IMG/VR virus record: IMGVR_UViG_3300042561_001348
Coordinates: 1 to 30,601 of that record
Reading direction: 5' to 3' (one strand)
DNA length: 30,601 bases
Origin: a virus
Shown: positions 20,953-29,067 of the stretch, piece after piece
Numbering within the stretch: position 1 is the stretch's first letter
Layout: each line of letters starts with the position of its first letter
Program-made: the position numbers and the translations under genes
The notes under the pieces: generated by a model
Databases searched by the model: none
What the model saw: only the letters and a program-made list of their open reading frames with translations
Told to the model about the DNA's origin: nothing

Positions 20953-21954
20953 ATGAATGCAGAGCAACTGAAGATTATCGCAGAAAATTCACCCCGTGAA
21001 GCTGCCAAAATCCTAAATATTCACATCAGAAATGTCCGATATCACAAGCAAAGAATGGAGGGGAAGAGCGTGAAACAGCTAAAACAACCCAAGACAAACT
21101 ATAAGAAATGGACGCAAGAAGAGGACAATTATTTACTTACTTTCGGGAATGATTCAACTTATCCAGAGTTAGAAGAAACACTTAAAGCGTCTCGCACTCA
21201 AATAGACCATAGATGCAAAGCATTAGGCGTTTCTCCAAAGAAACAGACAAACTATAAGAAATGGACGCAAGAAGAGGACAATTATTTACTTACTTTCGGG
21301 AATGATTCAACTTATCCAGAGTTAGAAGAAACACTTAAAGCGTCTCGCACTCAAATAGACCATAGATGCAAAGCATTAGGCGTTTCTCCAAAGAAACTAA
21401 AACATCATAAAATCTTCACAGAAGAGGAAAAGGAGATTTGCTTACAAGGCTATCTTCACCAAGCAGCGGAAAAGCTGGGAGTCTCCATTCCAACTGCTGG
21501 ACGACGTAGGAGGGAACTACTGAAAATAGATTTAGTGCCATTACCACTACCTACACCAACAAGATCGCTGATAAATTTTGTTGGTTTCAACGATGTCAAA
21601 CAACCCGTAGAACCAACAATAGAATCAAGCATAGAATCAAGCATGGAATCAATAACAGATCCAGTAGTAGAGCCAACATGGACACCTAAAAACGACATAC
21701 TTTTGATCAAGCGAATTAGCAATAATTCCATTGACAAAGTTGCCAAATTATTTGGACAACCTGAAGAACAAGTCAAGATTGGGATTAATGAAATTTTGTC
21801 GCAATTCCCAGAAATGACTGTCGGACAAATTCATCAAACGAAACTTATTCATTCCTATAGCCCTAAATCGGCTGTGAGATATTGCGAGGTAATTCGGGAA
21901 TATGCAAAGAACAGAGCCGCATATTCACCAGCAAGAATTAAGAACGACAGATGA
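20953..21954 (+). CDS. Myb/SANT-like DNA-binding protein with exact 51-residue duplication
   Basis: A 333-residue protein. Residues 48-98 and 99-149 are identical copies of a Myb/SANT-like unit (KKWTQEEDNYLLTFGND, ELEETLKASRTQIDHRCKAL). A third, diverged unit follows (FTEEEKEICLQGYLHQAAEK) and a helix-turn-helix (LGVSIPTAGRRRRELL). A short start domain also reads as HTH (REAAKILNIHIRNVRYHK). An SSIESSMES-type repeat linker (about 222-236) leads to a C-terminal Myb-like unit (ILLIKRISNNSIDKVAKLFG). Several DNA-contacting modules in a row suggest binding to repeated sites, perhaps at the origin. ATGA overlap with the methyltransferase gene. Confidence 0.6.
   Translation: MNAEQLKIIAENSPREAAKILNIHIRNVRYHKQRMEGKSVKQLKQPKTNYKKWTQEEDNYLLTFGNDSTYPELEETLKASRTQIDHRCKALGVSPKKQTNYKKWTQEEDNYLLTFGNDSTYPELEETLKASRTQIDHRCKALGVSPKKLKHHKIFTEEEKEICLQGYLHQAAEKLGVSIPTAGRRRRELLKIDLVPLPLPTPTRSLINFVGFNDVKQPVEPTIESSIESSMESITDPVVEPTWTPKNDILLIKRISNNSIDKVAKLFGQPEEQVKIGINEILSQFPEMTVGQIHQTKLIHSYSPKSAVRYCEVIREYAKNRAAYSPARIKNDR
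21092..21397 (+). repeat. Exact 153-bp tandem duplication
   Basis: Copy 1 (21092-21244) and copy 2 (21245-21397) look identical base for base when read by eye, in frame (51 codons). No synonymous change suggests a recent event or ongoing homogenisation. Confidence 0.9.
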
Positions 21955-22631
21955 ACCAATTAACTTTAGATTTTCCCGTAGAAGAAATCCCAAAACCAAT
22001 CATGAAACGTCATGATTTTGACCGTTACGATAGTCCCCACTGGTTTGTTACCCATTTACCCAATTACGTCAAATTAGAGGGCATCGTCGGCGAACCCTGT
22101 AAAGGTAGTGGGAATATATCAAATTTACTCCCCTACTTTGACCAGGTAGGCTATCACTGGACAAACGATCTAGACCCGTCGGTTGATGCAGATTTTAACC
22201 TTGACGCGGCTGATCCAAAGTCATGGGAACAACTGCCTGAAGCTGATTGGATTATCACAAATCCGCCATTTAATGCAGCTTTACCAATTCTCAAAAATAG
22301 TCTAAATCATGCGCGATTGGGCGTGGTTTTCTTCCTAAGACTATCGTTTGTCGAACCAACAGAAGAACGCGGACAATGGTTGTTTGCAAACCCTCGCAAT
22401 TTGGATTTAATTTACCCAAGATTCAAATTTAGAAAACGTAAGGATGGTAAGCAATGGCAGACGGATTCAGTGCCAATTATCGCTATGATTTGGCGCAAAG
22501 ATTCAGATGAAAGATTAGGATCAATCACCATTCCCCAATCACATATTTTGGGGTTTCACGACAACCCTGAGAATGCGCCAAGTTTTGATCGGCAAGTGGA
22601 AATTTTGCGACAAGTTCAGTCTAATACTTAG
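21951..22631 (+). CDS. DNA N6-adenine methyltransferase-like protein
   Basis: A 226-residue protein. Motif I for AdoMet binding is VGEPCKGSGNI (residues 46-56), an acidic turn TNDLDPS follows, and motif IV is ITNPPFN (102-108, NPPF at 104-107), the active-site loop of N6-adenine methyltransferases. The C-terminal part has LDLIYPRFKFRKRKDGKQW, likely DNA binding. The size and shape resemble phage Dam-like orphan methyltransferases that protect phage DNA from host restriction. No restriction partner is nearby. It is coupled to the preceding gene by an ATGA overlap. Confidence 0.75.
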   Translation: MNQLTLDFPVEEIPKPIMKRHDFDRYDSPHWFVTHLPNYVKLEGIVGEPCKGSGNISNLLPYFDQVGYHWTNDLDPSVDADFNLDAADPKSWEQLPEADWIITNPPFNAALPILKNSLNHARLGVVFFLRLSFVEPTEERGQWLFANPRNLDLIYPRFKFRKRKDGKQWQTDSVPIIAMIWRKDSDERLGSITIPQSHILGFHDNPENAPSFDRQVEILRQVQSNT

Positions 22632-22644
22632 GAGGCGATTAATC

Positions 22645-22692
22645 ATGGATACATTGCTAATCTCGCTACATCCGCGCCAAATTAGGAGTTAA
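22645..22692 (+). CDS. 15-residue ORF, possible ASCH-domain remnant
   Basis: ATG 22645 follows AGGAGGCG, one of the strongest Shine-Dalgarno sequences in the window, yet encodes only MDTLLISLHPRQIRS before a stop. LLISLHP is how many phage ASCH-domain proteins begin, so this may be the leftover start of a deleted ASCH gene or a short leader peptide for the next gene. Confidence 0.3.
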   Translation: MDTLLISLHPRQIRS

Positions 22693-22697
22693 ATTCA

Positions 22698-24086
22698 ATG
22701 GATGATGACGATCTAATCCCCTGGAATCCTGCCCATTTCGGACACACGGATTTTCAAAAAGAAACCGACGGGCAACTAACAATCTTCTTTGAAGACACGA
22801 ACGAACCACCAGACCCGGACGATTTCGCCAGTATTGCAGCTTACGAAATCGCCTGGACTGAATGGGAACAAACACAAACTTTACCACAAGAGGGCAAACA
22901 AATGACATTCAATATCACAACACCGTTTGACAGCGAAATCGAACAACTCAAAGCTAAATTAGCGGAACTGGAAACCCAAAAGCACCGCGTCTCTACCTGT
23001 GCGAATAGGATTGTTGAGCAGATTGGGGAATGTGTTGTTGAGATGAAAGAAGCGGGGGTAGGAAAGGATAGTTTATTTTCGTGGGCTGAAACAATTTTCA
23101 GTACAATCACCGGAGACTTTTTACCTCAAGAAAAATTAAATGAATCTCAAGATCAGATTGACAGCTTGATAGATCAAATTGACGATTTAACCAAAGAGCG
23201 TAATGAGGCACTACAAAAAATCACCGATTTAACTGCGGCCAGTTTACGAGTTTCTGAAGAATTGAAAGGTGTCCGCGACAGTTTAGCGATCGCCAATCAA
23301 GAATCTTTTGACGCTCGGAAGGAATTGGCGGATCTTGAACTAAAGCGGTTGGACATAAACCAAGAAACTTCTAGCAGCAATTTAATTGAAGGCTACAAAA
23401 AGACCATTGTAGAGTTAACTATCGCCAATCAAAAAATAACTGAAGAGTTGTTAAAACTACGCGGTGAATTACCATTAGTGGAATTGGTAAAGCACATGGA
23501 AGAAACTAGCGCTCAACCCGAAGAATCAGAGGAAGATCCGCGCCAAAACGCGGCATTTTTAGAGGCTACAAACAATCAAGAAATTGTCTCAGAATTTCTC
23601 AGAAAACTAGACAGAATCGCCCGTGTTGATAAGTTGGATTGGGTGAAAATCAAAGAACTCCCTCTCAATCTTGAAACCATGCGGGAGTTAGGATTGCAAG
23701 TAAGTTCTAAGTCCAAAACCCACAAATACCTATTGGAACAAATGCCCGTAATGTGCGCCAAGTACATTGAAGAGACTGGCGATAGTTCGGATTTAGATTG
23801 GTTGCCAGGACATTTTGTGGAGTCAGTTCGTGAGGCTTTAGTAGAGATTGACAGTGAATCAACAGGTGAGGAAGATGAGGAAGTAAAAAAGTCTCCTCGA
23901 TCTACGTCCCTTTCTGAAGTAAAACCAGTATTCCAGCGTGGTGATACTGTCCGCCACGTAATCACAAATCAACAATTCACGGTATTAGACGTTAATAACG
24001 AATGGTTGAACGTCCAGGACTCTGAGGGACTAACCGATATGTGGCAAGCCTCCAATCTTGAATTAGTTGCAGAATTAGCCGCATAA
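22698..24086 (+). CDS. Coiled-coil hypothetical protein with SH3-like C-terminus
   Basis: A 462-residue protein. The N-terminal 65 residues are acidic with Pro/Trp (FEDTNEPPDPDDFASIAAYE, AWTEWEQTQTLP). Residues 75-255 form long coiled coil (EIEQLKAKLAELETQKHR, KERNEALQKITDLTAA). Residues 285-375 are a compact helical part, and the last 60 residues (FQRGDTVRHVITNQQFTVLD, NEWLNVQDSEG) look like an SH3/KOW-type barrel. A scaffold or DNA-associated role in the replication operon is possible; no family recognised. A GGAG lies upstream of ATG 22698. It is the last gene before a terminator. Confidence 0.55.
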   Translation: MDDDDLIPWNPAHFGHTDFQKETDGQLTIFFEDTNEPPDPDDFASIAAYEIAWTEWEQTQTLPQEGKQMTFNITTPFDSEIEQLKAKLAELETQKHRVSTCANRIVEQIGECVVEMKEAGVGKDSLFSWAETIFSTITGDFLPQEKLNESQDQIDSLIDQIDDLTKERNEALQKITDLTAASLRVSEELKGVRDSLAIANQESFDARKELADLELKRLDINQETSSSNLIEGYKKTIVELTIANQKITEELLKLRGELPLVELVKHMEETSAQPEESEEDPRQNAAFLEATNNQEIVSEFLRKLDRIARVDKLDWVKIKELPLNLETMRELGLQVSSKSKTHKYLLEQMPVMCAKYIEETGDSSDLDWLPGHFVESVREALVEIDSESTGEEDEEVKKSPRSTSLSEVKPVFQRGDTVRHVITNQQFTVLDVNNEWLNVQDSEGLTDMWQASNLELVAELAA

Positions 24087-24096
24087 GGTATATTAT

Positions 24097-24126
24097 CGGT
24101 ATATCTATAGAAGAACTGATATACCG
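24097..24126. promoter_or_regulatory. Inverted repeat before the head operon
   Basis: CGGTATATC (24097-24105) and GATATACCG (24118-24126) are perfect 9-bp arms 12 nt apart; a further half-site GGTATATT lies at 24087. It may be an operator or an extra stem before the terminator at 24155. Confidence 0.4.
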
Positions 24127-24154
24127 AAACCCAGATTACACCCCAATCACTCCT

Positions 24155-24186
24155 AACCACCTCTGCGCGGGGGTGGTTTTTTTATT
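24155..24186 (+). terminator. Intrinsic terminator of replication operon
   Basis: AACCACC (24155-24161) pairs with GGTGGTT (24172-24178), followed by a run of T. It lies 23 nt before the portal gene, so late head transcription must start very close by or read through with an antiterminator. Confidence 0.8.
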
Positions 24187-24209
24187 GGGGAAATCTCAAA
24201 TAAAAAACT

Positions 24210-25694
24210 ATGCCAACACTAGAAGCACTTAAACGCCGTCATCCTGAACATATCCAATTTTGCGAGTATTGGGAATTGCTCACCGCAGTAGTTGAGGGTG
24301 GCGACTCAATAACCGATGCTATGAAACGGAAGTTACTCCCCAACCCTGACGGCAGGCCAGAGGAAGTCATGAAGGAGCGGGTCAAGCTGGCGACTTACTG
24401 CAATAAAATCTCGCCAATTTTGAGCCGCTTCAATTCTGAATTATTTAAAAATCCGGCTGTCCCAACTGGAAGCAATGACCCGTTTTGGAGTGATGAGTTT
24501 TTAAAGAATGGCGCATTATTAGAAGGTGACGACGACGGGCGGGCATCGTTCAATACTTTCTTGATGAATAGTATGTTTATGGCGTTAACGACTGGTAAAG
24601 CTATTGCACAAATAGATACTAAATCAGCGGTTGGGGCGGTTTCGCTTGCACAGCAAAAAGAGTCAGGAGAGTTAAATCCGTATGTAATTCTCCACCCTAG
24701 AACTGCTTTATGGGATTGGAAAAGCGGACGGGACGGGTTCAGTTTTTGCAAGTTACATCAGTTTCAACTAGTGCAGCAAACGTGGGATAGTGCGCCAGTT
24801 CCACAGCATATTTTTACTATTTTTTACCGTAGAGACGGGGCGGTTTTTACTTCTAAATATATTGCTAGGTTAATTCCCAAAGACAATAAACCCGTACCGC
24901 CAAATCCATTTATTAACACGGCAACTGATAAAGAAATAACGATTGAAACTGTTATCGAAGACCAGCCAATTTTCAATGTGCGAGGTAAGTTTGAATTTCC
25001 AATCGTTACTCTGACTTTACCTAAATCACTATGGATGGCGGCGCAATTGTTTGATTGTCAAAAGTCGTATTTCAATCAAACCGCAGCGATGGAATACGCG
25101 CTTTACACAAATAATTACGCAATGCCCGTGATTACGGGCGTGGACGATGAAGATGATGATCCACTGCAAAATCGGAAAATGGGAGACGGGTATTATCTGA
25201 CTCTGAAAACCGGACAATCAATAACATCATTTGAACGTAGCGGCGCAAATATTCAGACAGCTATCGGGTATCGCTCGGAAATTAAACGGGATATTTATGA
25301 TGTTTTGCAGCAAATAGCCATGAGTGCGTCTGATGGCGCGGCGATTATTGCCCGTTCTGGAGTCTCTAAGGCTGAGGATAGAAGGCCAGAAGAAATCCTG
25401 TTAGAGCGCTACGGACAATGTGTTAAGGAATTTGTTTTGCAAGTTTTGAAACCCGCAGCGATCGCCCACGGTGAAATTGTTGATTGGGAGATTACAGGCT
25501 ATGATGAGTTTCTGGGCTTTTCGCTGACGGAACTTTTAGAGGATATGGCTCTCATTGATACTGCAAATATTCCGTCCCCAATATTTAAAAAGGAAGTGCA
25601 AAAGCATTTTGTGAAACGGGCTGCCAGAAGTTATGACCTTGATCCGCAAGCCGTTCAATTGGCACTTGCGGAAATTGACGCAACGGATTTGTGA
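24210..25694 (+). CDS. Portal protein
   Basis: A 494-residue protein of the size and fold pattern of a phage portal, the dodecameric ring through which DNA enters and leaves the head. Visible blocks: N-terminal helices (TLEALKRRHPEHIQFCEYWE), a region with FMALTTGKAIAQIDT and YVILHPRTALWDWKSGRDG (clip/wing strands), then a helical stem (AAQLFDCQKSYFNQTAAMEY), and a C-terminal helical crown (KEFVLQVLKPAAIAHGEI). The pattern resembles DUF4055-type portals. The expected upstream neighbour, terminase, is not in the window. It is followed by a minus-strand cassette and then by scaffold and coat genes. Confidence 0.8.
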   Translation: MPTLEALKRRHPEHIQFCEYWELLTAVVEGGDSITDAMKRKLLPNPDGRPEEVMKERVKLATYCNKISPILSRFNSELFKNPAVPTGSNDPFWSDEFLKNGALLEGDDDGRASFNTFLMNSMFMALTTGKAIAQIDTKSAVGAVSLAQQKESGELNPYVILHPRTALWDWKSGRDGFSFCKLHQFQLVQQTWDSAPVPQHIFTIFYRRDGAVFTSKYIARLIPKDNKPVPPNPFINTATDKEITIETVIEDQPIFNVRGKFEFPIVTLTLPKSLWMAAQLFDCQKSYFNQTAAMEYALYTNNYAMPVITGVDDEDDDPLQNRKMGDGYYLTLKTGQSITSFERSGANIQTAIGYRSEIKRDIYDVLQQIAMSASDGAAIIARSGVSKAEDRRPEEILLERYGQCVKEFVLQVLKPAAIAHGEIVDWEITGYDEFLGFSLTELLEDMALIDTANIPSPIFKKEVQKHFVKRAARSYDLDPQAVQLALAEIDATDL

Positions 25695-25705
25695 TGCGAT
25701 CGCTA

Positions 25706-26140
25706 TTAGACCATTAATTCTTCCACATCACTCACCAAAATAGCTCCATATCCTGCCAATTCAGCAGGGCTTATTAATATTTGTGCTTGATAATTAGGGT
25801 CTAATTCAGTCCTTTGAAGTAATACTAAAATTGCATCATAACTTTCTTGACTTAATTTTCCACCACGTTTTAAAGTAGTAAGATTTCCAACAATCCAATC
25901 AAGTCTATTCTGATTAATTGCGTCAAGAATCTTATCGTAAATTGGACTCTCAGCTATAGCTAAAACTTCATCATCCGTAACTACATCCGATACTTCCTCT
26001 AAGGTAGTTGTCACAGGGACTTGTCCTATAGGAACTGGATTATTAACTAATACCTTATCGTTCAAATATGAAGTTAATTCCCTAGCAGACAATTCAGGGA
26101 ATTGTGCAATTTGAGTAAGCAGCCATTGTTGTTTTGTCAT
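25706..26140 (-). CDS. Hypothetical protein of adhesin cassette
   Basis: A 144-residue acidic, mostly helical protein. Visible features are ELSARELTSYLNDK near the start and LDWIVGNLTTLKRGGKLS and YDAILVLLQRTELDPNYQAQ in the second half. No known motif. It is the last gene of the leftward three-gene cassette (8 nt after the propeller gene) and ends 11 nt from the portal stop. Genes of this size after tail fibres often encode chaperones or virion-associated parts; that is a guess here. Confidence 0.5.
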   Translation of the reverse strand: MTKQQWLLTQIAQFPELSARELTSYLNDKVLVNNPVPIGQVPVTTTLEEVSDVVTDDEVLAIAESPIYDKILDAINQNRLDWIVGNLTTLKRGGKLSQESYDAILVLLQRTELDPNYQAQILISPAELAGYGAILVSDVEELMV

Positions 26141-26148
26141 GATTAGAT

Positions 26149-27249
26149 TTAAAATTTATTATCAAAAGCAGAATGCGTCCTGGACATTGGAAGAGACGCG
26201 CTTAAAAGCAACCCATATATTGTTGCTATAGTTGAATTGTAAGGTACACAAAAAACTCTTCCATCGGGTAACAATACTCCACCAACAAATGCAAGATTAC
26301 CAGAATAAGTGCCTGATGGAGTCGTTACTGTATCAGTAGCAGGATTGTATATTCTTGCTGTAGTTGAAATGAAAGGTACACAAAAAACTCTTCCATCGGG
26401 TAACAATACTCCACCAACAAATGCATTACTACCAGGATAAGTACCTGATGGAGTTGTTACTGTATCAGTAGCAGGATTGTATATTCTTGCTGTAGTTGAA
26501 TTGTAAGGTACACAAAAAACTCTTCCATCGGGTAACAATACTCCACCAAAAAATGCAAAATTACCAGGATAAGTACCTGATGGAGTTGTTACTGTATCAG
26601 TAGCAGGATTGTATATTCTTGCTGTAGTTGAAATGAAAGGTACACAAAAAACTCTTCCATCGGGTAACAATACTCCACCAACAAATGCATCATTACCAGG
26701 ATAAGTACCTGATGGAGTCGTTACTGTATCAGTAGCAGGATTGTATATTCTTGCTGTAGTTGAATTGTAAGGTACACAAAAAACTCTTCCATCGGGTAAC
26801 AATACTCCACCAGCAAATGCACCACTACCAGAATAAGTACCTGATGGAGTCGTTACTGTATCAGTAGCAGGATTGTATATTGTTGCTATAGTTGAATTGT
26901 AAGGTACACAAAAAACTCTTCCATCGGGTAACAATACTCCACCAACAAATGCACCACTACCAGAATAAGTACCTGATGGAGTCGTTACTGTATCAGTAGC
27001 AGGATTGTATATTCTTGCTGTAGTTGAATAGTAAGGTACACAAAAAACTCTTCCATCGGGTAACAATACTCCACTAAAAAATGCTCTACTACCAGGATAA
27101 GTACCTGATGGAGTCGTTACAATGTCGGACAAAGTTCCGTAATTGTAATTACGGGCTGCCATAAAATTAGCAACGGGTTCGAGAGGAAAATAGTAGTTTG
27201 GAAAAGAAGAGTTCTTCCCCAATACCACAACCTTAGTAGAAGTCCTCAT
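26149..27249 (-). CDS. Seven-repeat beta-propeller adhesin (Kelch-like)
   Basis: A 366-residue protein. After a 45-residue N-terminal part it holds seven copies of a 44-residue unit with IYNPATDTVTTPSGTY, GGVLLPDGRVFCVP and STTAR. Seven such units fit a seven-bladed beta-propeller of Kelch/galactose-oxidase type. The repeats are nearly identical except for two short patches (after GTY-x-G and after FCVP). Each unit contains one Cys. The protein is probably a virion surface or receptor-binding protein; no enzyme residues are evident. It overlaps the upstream gene by 4 nt and belongs to a leftward cassette set between portal and scaffold genes. Confidence 0.75.
   Translation of the reverse strand: MRTSTKVVVLGKNSSFPNYYFPLEPVANFMAARNYNYGTLSDIVTTPSGTYPGSRAFFSGVLLPDGRVFCVPYYSTTARIYNPATDTVTTPSGTYSGSGAFVGGVLLPDGRVFCVPYNSTIATIYNPATDTVTTPSGTYSGSGAFAGGVLLPDGRVFCVPYNSTTARIYNPATDTVTTPSGTYPGNDAFVGGVLLPDGRVFCVPFISTTARIYNPATDTVTTPSGTYPGNFAFFGGVLLPDGRVFCVPYNSTTARIYNPATDTVTTPSGTYPGSNAFVGGVLLPDGRVFCVPFISTTARIYNPATDTVTTPSGTYSGNLAFVGGVLLPDGRVFCVPYNSTIATIYGLLLSASLPMSRTHSAFDNKF
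26213..27119 (-). repeat. 132-bp tandem repeats, about seven units
   Basis: The motif AAGGTACACAAAAAACTC (plus strand) recurs every 132 bp, for example at 26241 and 26373. Units differ mainly at the two variable patches of the encoded blade, plus a few silent changes. Confidence 0.9.
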
Positions 27250-28196
27250 GGTGCAAAACTCCTAGCACGAATGGTAAAACTTTCACTATTGGCAGCAGGG
27301 GTAAATGCTCCATTAGTAACCACATATCCAAACAGAGAAGTACCTGTTAGTTTATAAAGTTGGTTCAAGTTTCTTGTTTCAGCAACTACACTACCACCAC
27401 CTTGAGCTAATAATGCAGATAAGGTTATTCCTCTAGGATTCATAATACTTGCTCTATCTTCTGAAGATATAGAAAATGCTAAGTTATCAGCTATAGCTGA
27501 TGGTGGAGTTACTGAATATAAGTACAGAGTAAAACTACTCATGCCTGATGGAACTGCTGTGATATTAAAGATAATATCTAAGCTTTCAATAAATACAAAT
27601 CCACCACTAGCACCAATATTTGTTAACTCAAATACACCGCCATAAACATCATTAGCCGTATACGGTGTAACGTTAGCAGGTCTTGTTACTAGCCTCGACG
27701 CAACATAAGCTAGTCCTGCTGGAACAGTCCCTATATTAAAAGTAGGTGTAGATGTAAATGCTGGTAATGTACCACTGATACCCACAGAGGTTGGTGGGGT
27801 AAGTGTGGTAATTTGTGCGGCTGGTAAAACAACTGGCACGCTTGCGGTAGCTAGAGCCTGCCCTAATACTGGAGTTTTGGTGTCAATATTAGATAAAGAT
27901 GTATTGGCGGTAGTTTGTAAACTACTAGTAGCAGCACCGCTTGGTAAAGGCAGGCTACTAGCACTTACAGGTTGTGTTGCTTGCCAGAATGTACCGTCTA
28001 CAGTAATACTACCGCCTGCATCGCTTATTGGAATAGGATTACCGACATCATTAGCGATCTCCAAAGAAGCATTGCCGACCGTGACATTTAAGCTACCAAC
28101 TTCTACAGGGATTTTGCCGTTGGACAATACAGGGATGCGATCTCTCGTTACCCCCCAAATAGCTGACAACAAATCTTTGATATCTGATAAAGCCAT
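27246..28196 (-). CDS. Virion surface / tail fibre-like structural protein
   Basis: A 316-residue protein. The N-terminus (MALSDIKDLLSAIWGVTRDR, then SNGKIPVEVGSLNVTVGN) and the LPLPSGAATSSLQTTANTSL block are typical of phage structural or fibre proteins with the 'ATSxLQTxxNxxL' heptad segment. The C-terminal half (about 165-316) is a beta-sandwich (YVASRLVTRPANVTPYTAND, GGFVFIESLDIIFNI, SSFTLYLYSVTPP). It is the first gene of the leftward cassette and is coupled to the propeller gene by a 4-nt overlap. I infer a particle-attached adhesin base for the propeller. Confidence 0.6.
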   Translation of the reverse strand: MALSDIKDLLSAIWGVTRDRIPVLSNGKIPVEVGSLNVTVGNASLEIANDVGNPIPISDAGGSITVDGTFWQATQPVSASSLPLPSGAATSSLQTTANTSLSNIDTKTPVLGQALATASVPVVLPAAQITTLTPPTSVGISGTLPAFTSTPTFNIGTVPAGLAYVASRLVTRPANVTPYTANDVYGGVFELTNIGASGGFVFIESLDIIFNITAVPSGMSSFTLYLYSVTPPSAIADNLAFSISSEDRASIMNPRGITLSALLAQGGGSVVAETRNLNQLYKLTGTSLFGYVVTNGAFTPAANSESFTIRARSFAP

Positions 28197-28219
28197 AAGT
28201 TTTTACATTTTAATTTATT

Positions 28220-28234
28220 TTTCCCAGTGGGAAA
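28220..28234. promoter_or_regulatory. Inverted repeat in divergent intergenic region
   Basis: TTTCCC-AGT-GGGAAA lies between the start of the leftward adhesin cassette (28196) and the scaffold gene (28261), where both promoters could be. Possible operator. Confidence 0.35.
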
Positions 28235-28260
28235 TATATTAAAAATTTTGATTCAACCTT

Positions 28261-29040
28261 ATGTCGCTAGAACCAGAAATCCTTGCAGCTATTCAAGAAG
28301 CCGTCAAAGGCACGATAACGGAAGTTGTTAAGCCCCTATCAGAACAGCTAGAAAAAGTCCAGTACGACAACGGGAAGTTGACTGAAGCATTAACAGGGTT
28401 ATCAACCTCAATCCCTAGCCAACTTGACGAACGGTTTGGGGCGATTAATCCGACCTTGGAATTTTTAAACGAACTCAGGAAAGAAGCCGAAGCGGAACAA
28501 CAGGAAAAACCCAAAAAACAATCTGAAATTGATGCAGCTTTAGTTAAAGCTAAACAGGAATACGAGGCTAAATTTAACCAGCTTCAACGAGAACTTGAGG
28601 AACGGGACAAAGAAGCTCAAGCCCTCAGAGAAGCGGATCGCAAATCTCGCATGAGAAATGATGTATTAGGGCAGATGAGAGCGCTTGGTACGGTACGTCC
28701 AAATACGGAAGAGGATTTACTGACTCTCCTAGAAAAACGCGGCTTGATTGTCGAAGATGGCGATAAATTTTTCGTTAAATCTCAGGATAAATTTGGCGGA
28801 CAAATTAACGCCGAATTTAAAGATATTCTACCCAAAATGCTGGAGTCAGATTTTGCTCACTTTGCCGTCCCGCGCGGTGGCACTGGAACAGATGGACAGC
28901 CGGGAAATCGTGCGCCTCAAACTTCTCAATATAACTTTGGTGGTATGACTGCTCAGGAAATTTACGACACTTACAGCAAAGATCCTGAAGCGATGAAAGC
29001 TTATAACCAACTACTCGAACAGCAGTTCGGGAAAGCTTAA
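28261..29040 (+). CDS. Head scaffolding protein
   Basis: A 259-residue, strongly charged protein lying directly before the coat gene. Residues 75-130 form a long coiled coil (KQEYEAKFNQLQRELEERDK, EAQALREADRKSRMR). An N-terminal helix (EILAAIQEAVKGTITEVVKP) and a C-terminal segment rich in Gly/Pro/Gln (GGTGTDGQPGNRAPQTSQYN) flank it, ending with a helix (AYNQLLEQQFGKA). Coiled-coil scaffolds guide coat assembly and are later released. The combination with the P22-type coat protein supports this. No Shine-Dalgarno close to the ATG is evident. Confidence 0.75.
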   Translation: MSLEPEILAAIQEAVKGTITEVVKPLSEQLEKVQYDNGKLTEALTGLSTSIPSQLDERFGAINPTLEFLNELRKEAEAEQQEKPKKQSEIDAALVKAKQEYEAKFNQLQRELEERDKEAQALREADRKSRMRNDVLGQMRALGTVRPNTEEDLLTLLEKRGLIVEDGDKFFVKSQDKFGGQINAEFKDILPKMLESDFAHFAVPRGGTGTDGQPGNRAPQTSQYNFGGMTAQEIYDTYSKDPEAMKAYNQLLEQQFGKA

Positions 29041-29067
29041 TTCAAATAATTCTTAAAAGGAATTTTT

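Noticed and set aside
24060-24209. Terminase small or large subunit near the portal
   Set aside because: No ORF with Walker or nuclease motifs lies before the portal; terminase must be outside the window.
26213-27119. CRISPR array
   Set aside because: The repeats are 132 bp, contiguous and in frame within a propeller protein; no spacer structure or cas genes.
26149-27249. Diversity-generating retroelement target
   Set aside because: Adenine-biased patch variation is suggestive, but there is no reverse transcriptase or template repeat in the window and variation is spread over seven units.
27805-28242. Plus-strand ORF of 145 codons
   Set aside because: Shadow of the minus-strand structural gene 27246-28196, which has clear phage protein patterns.
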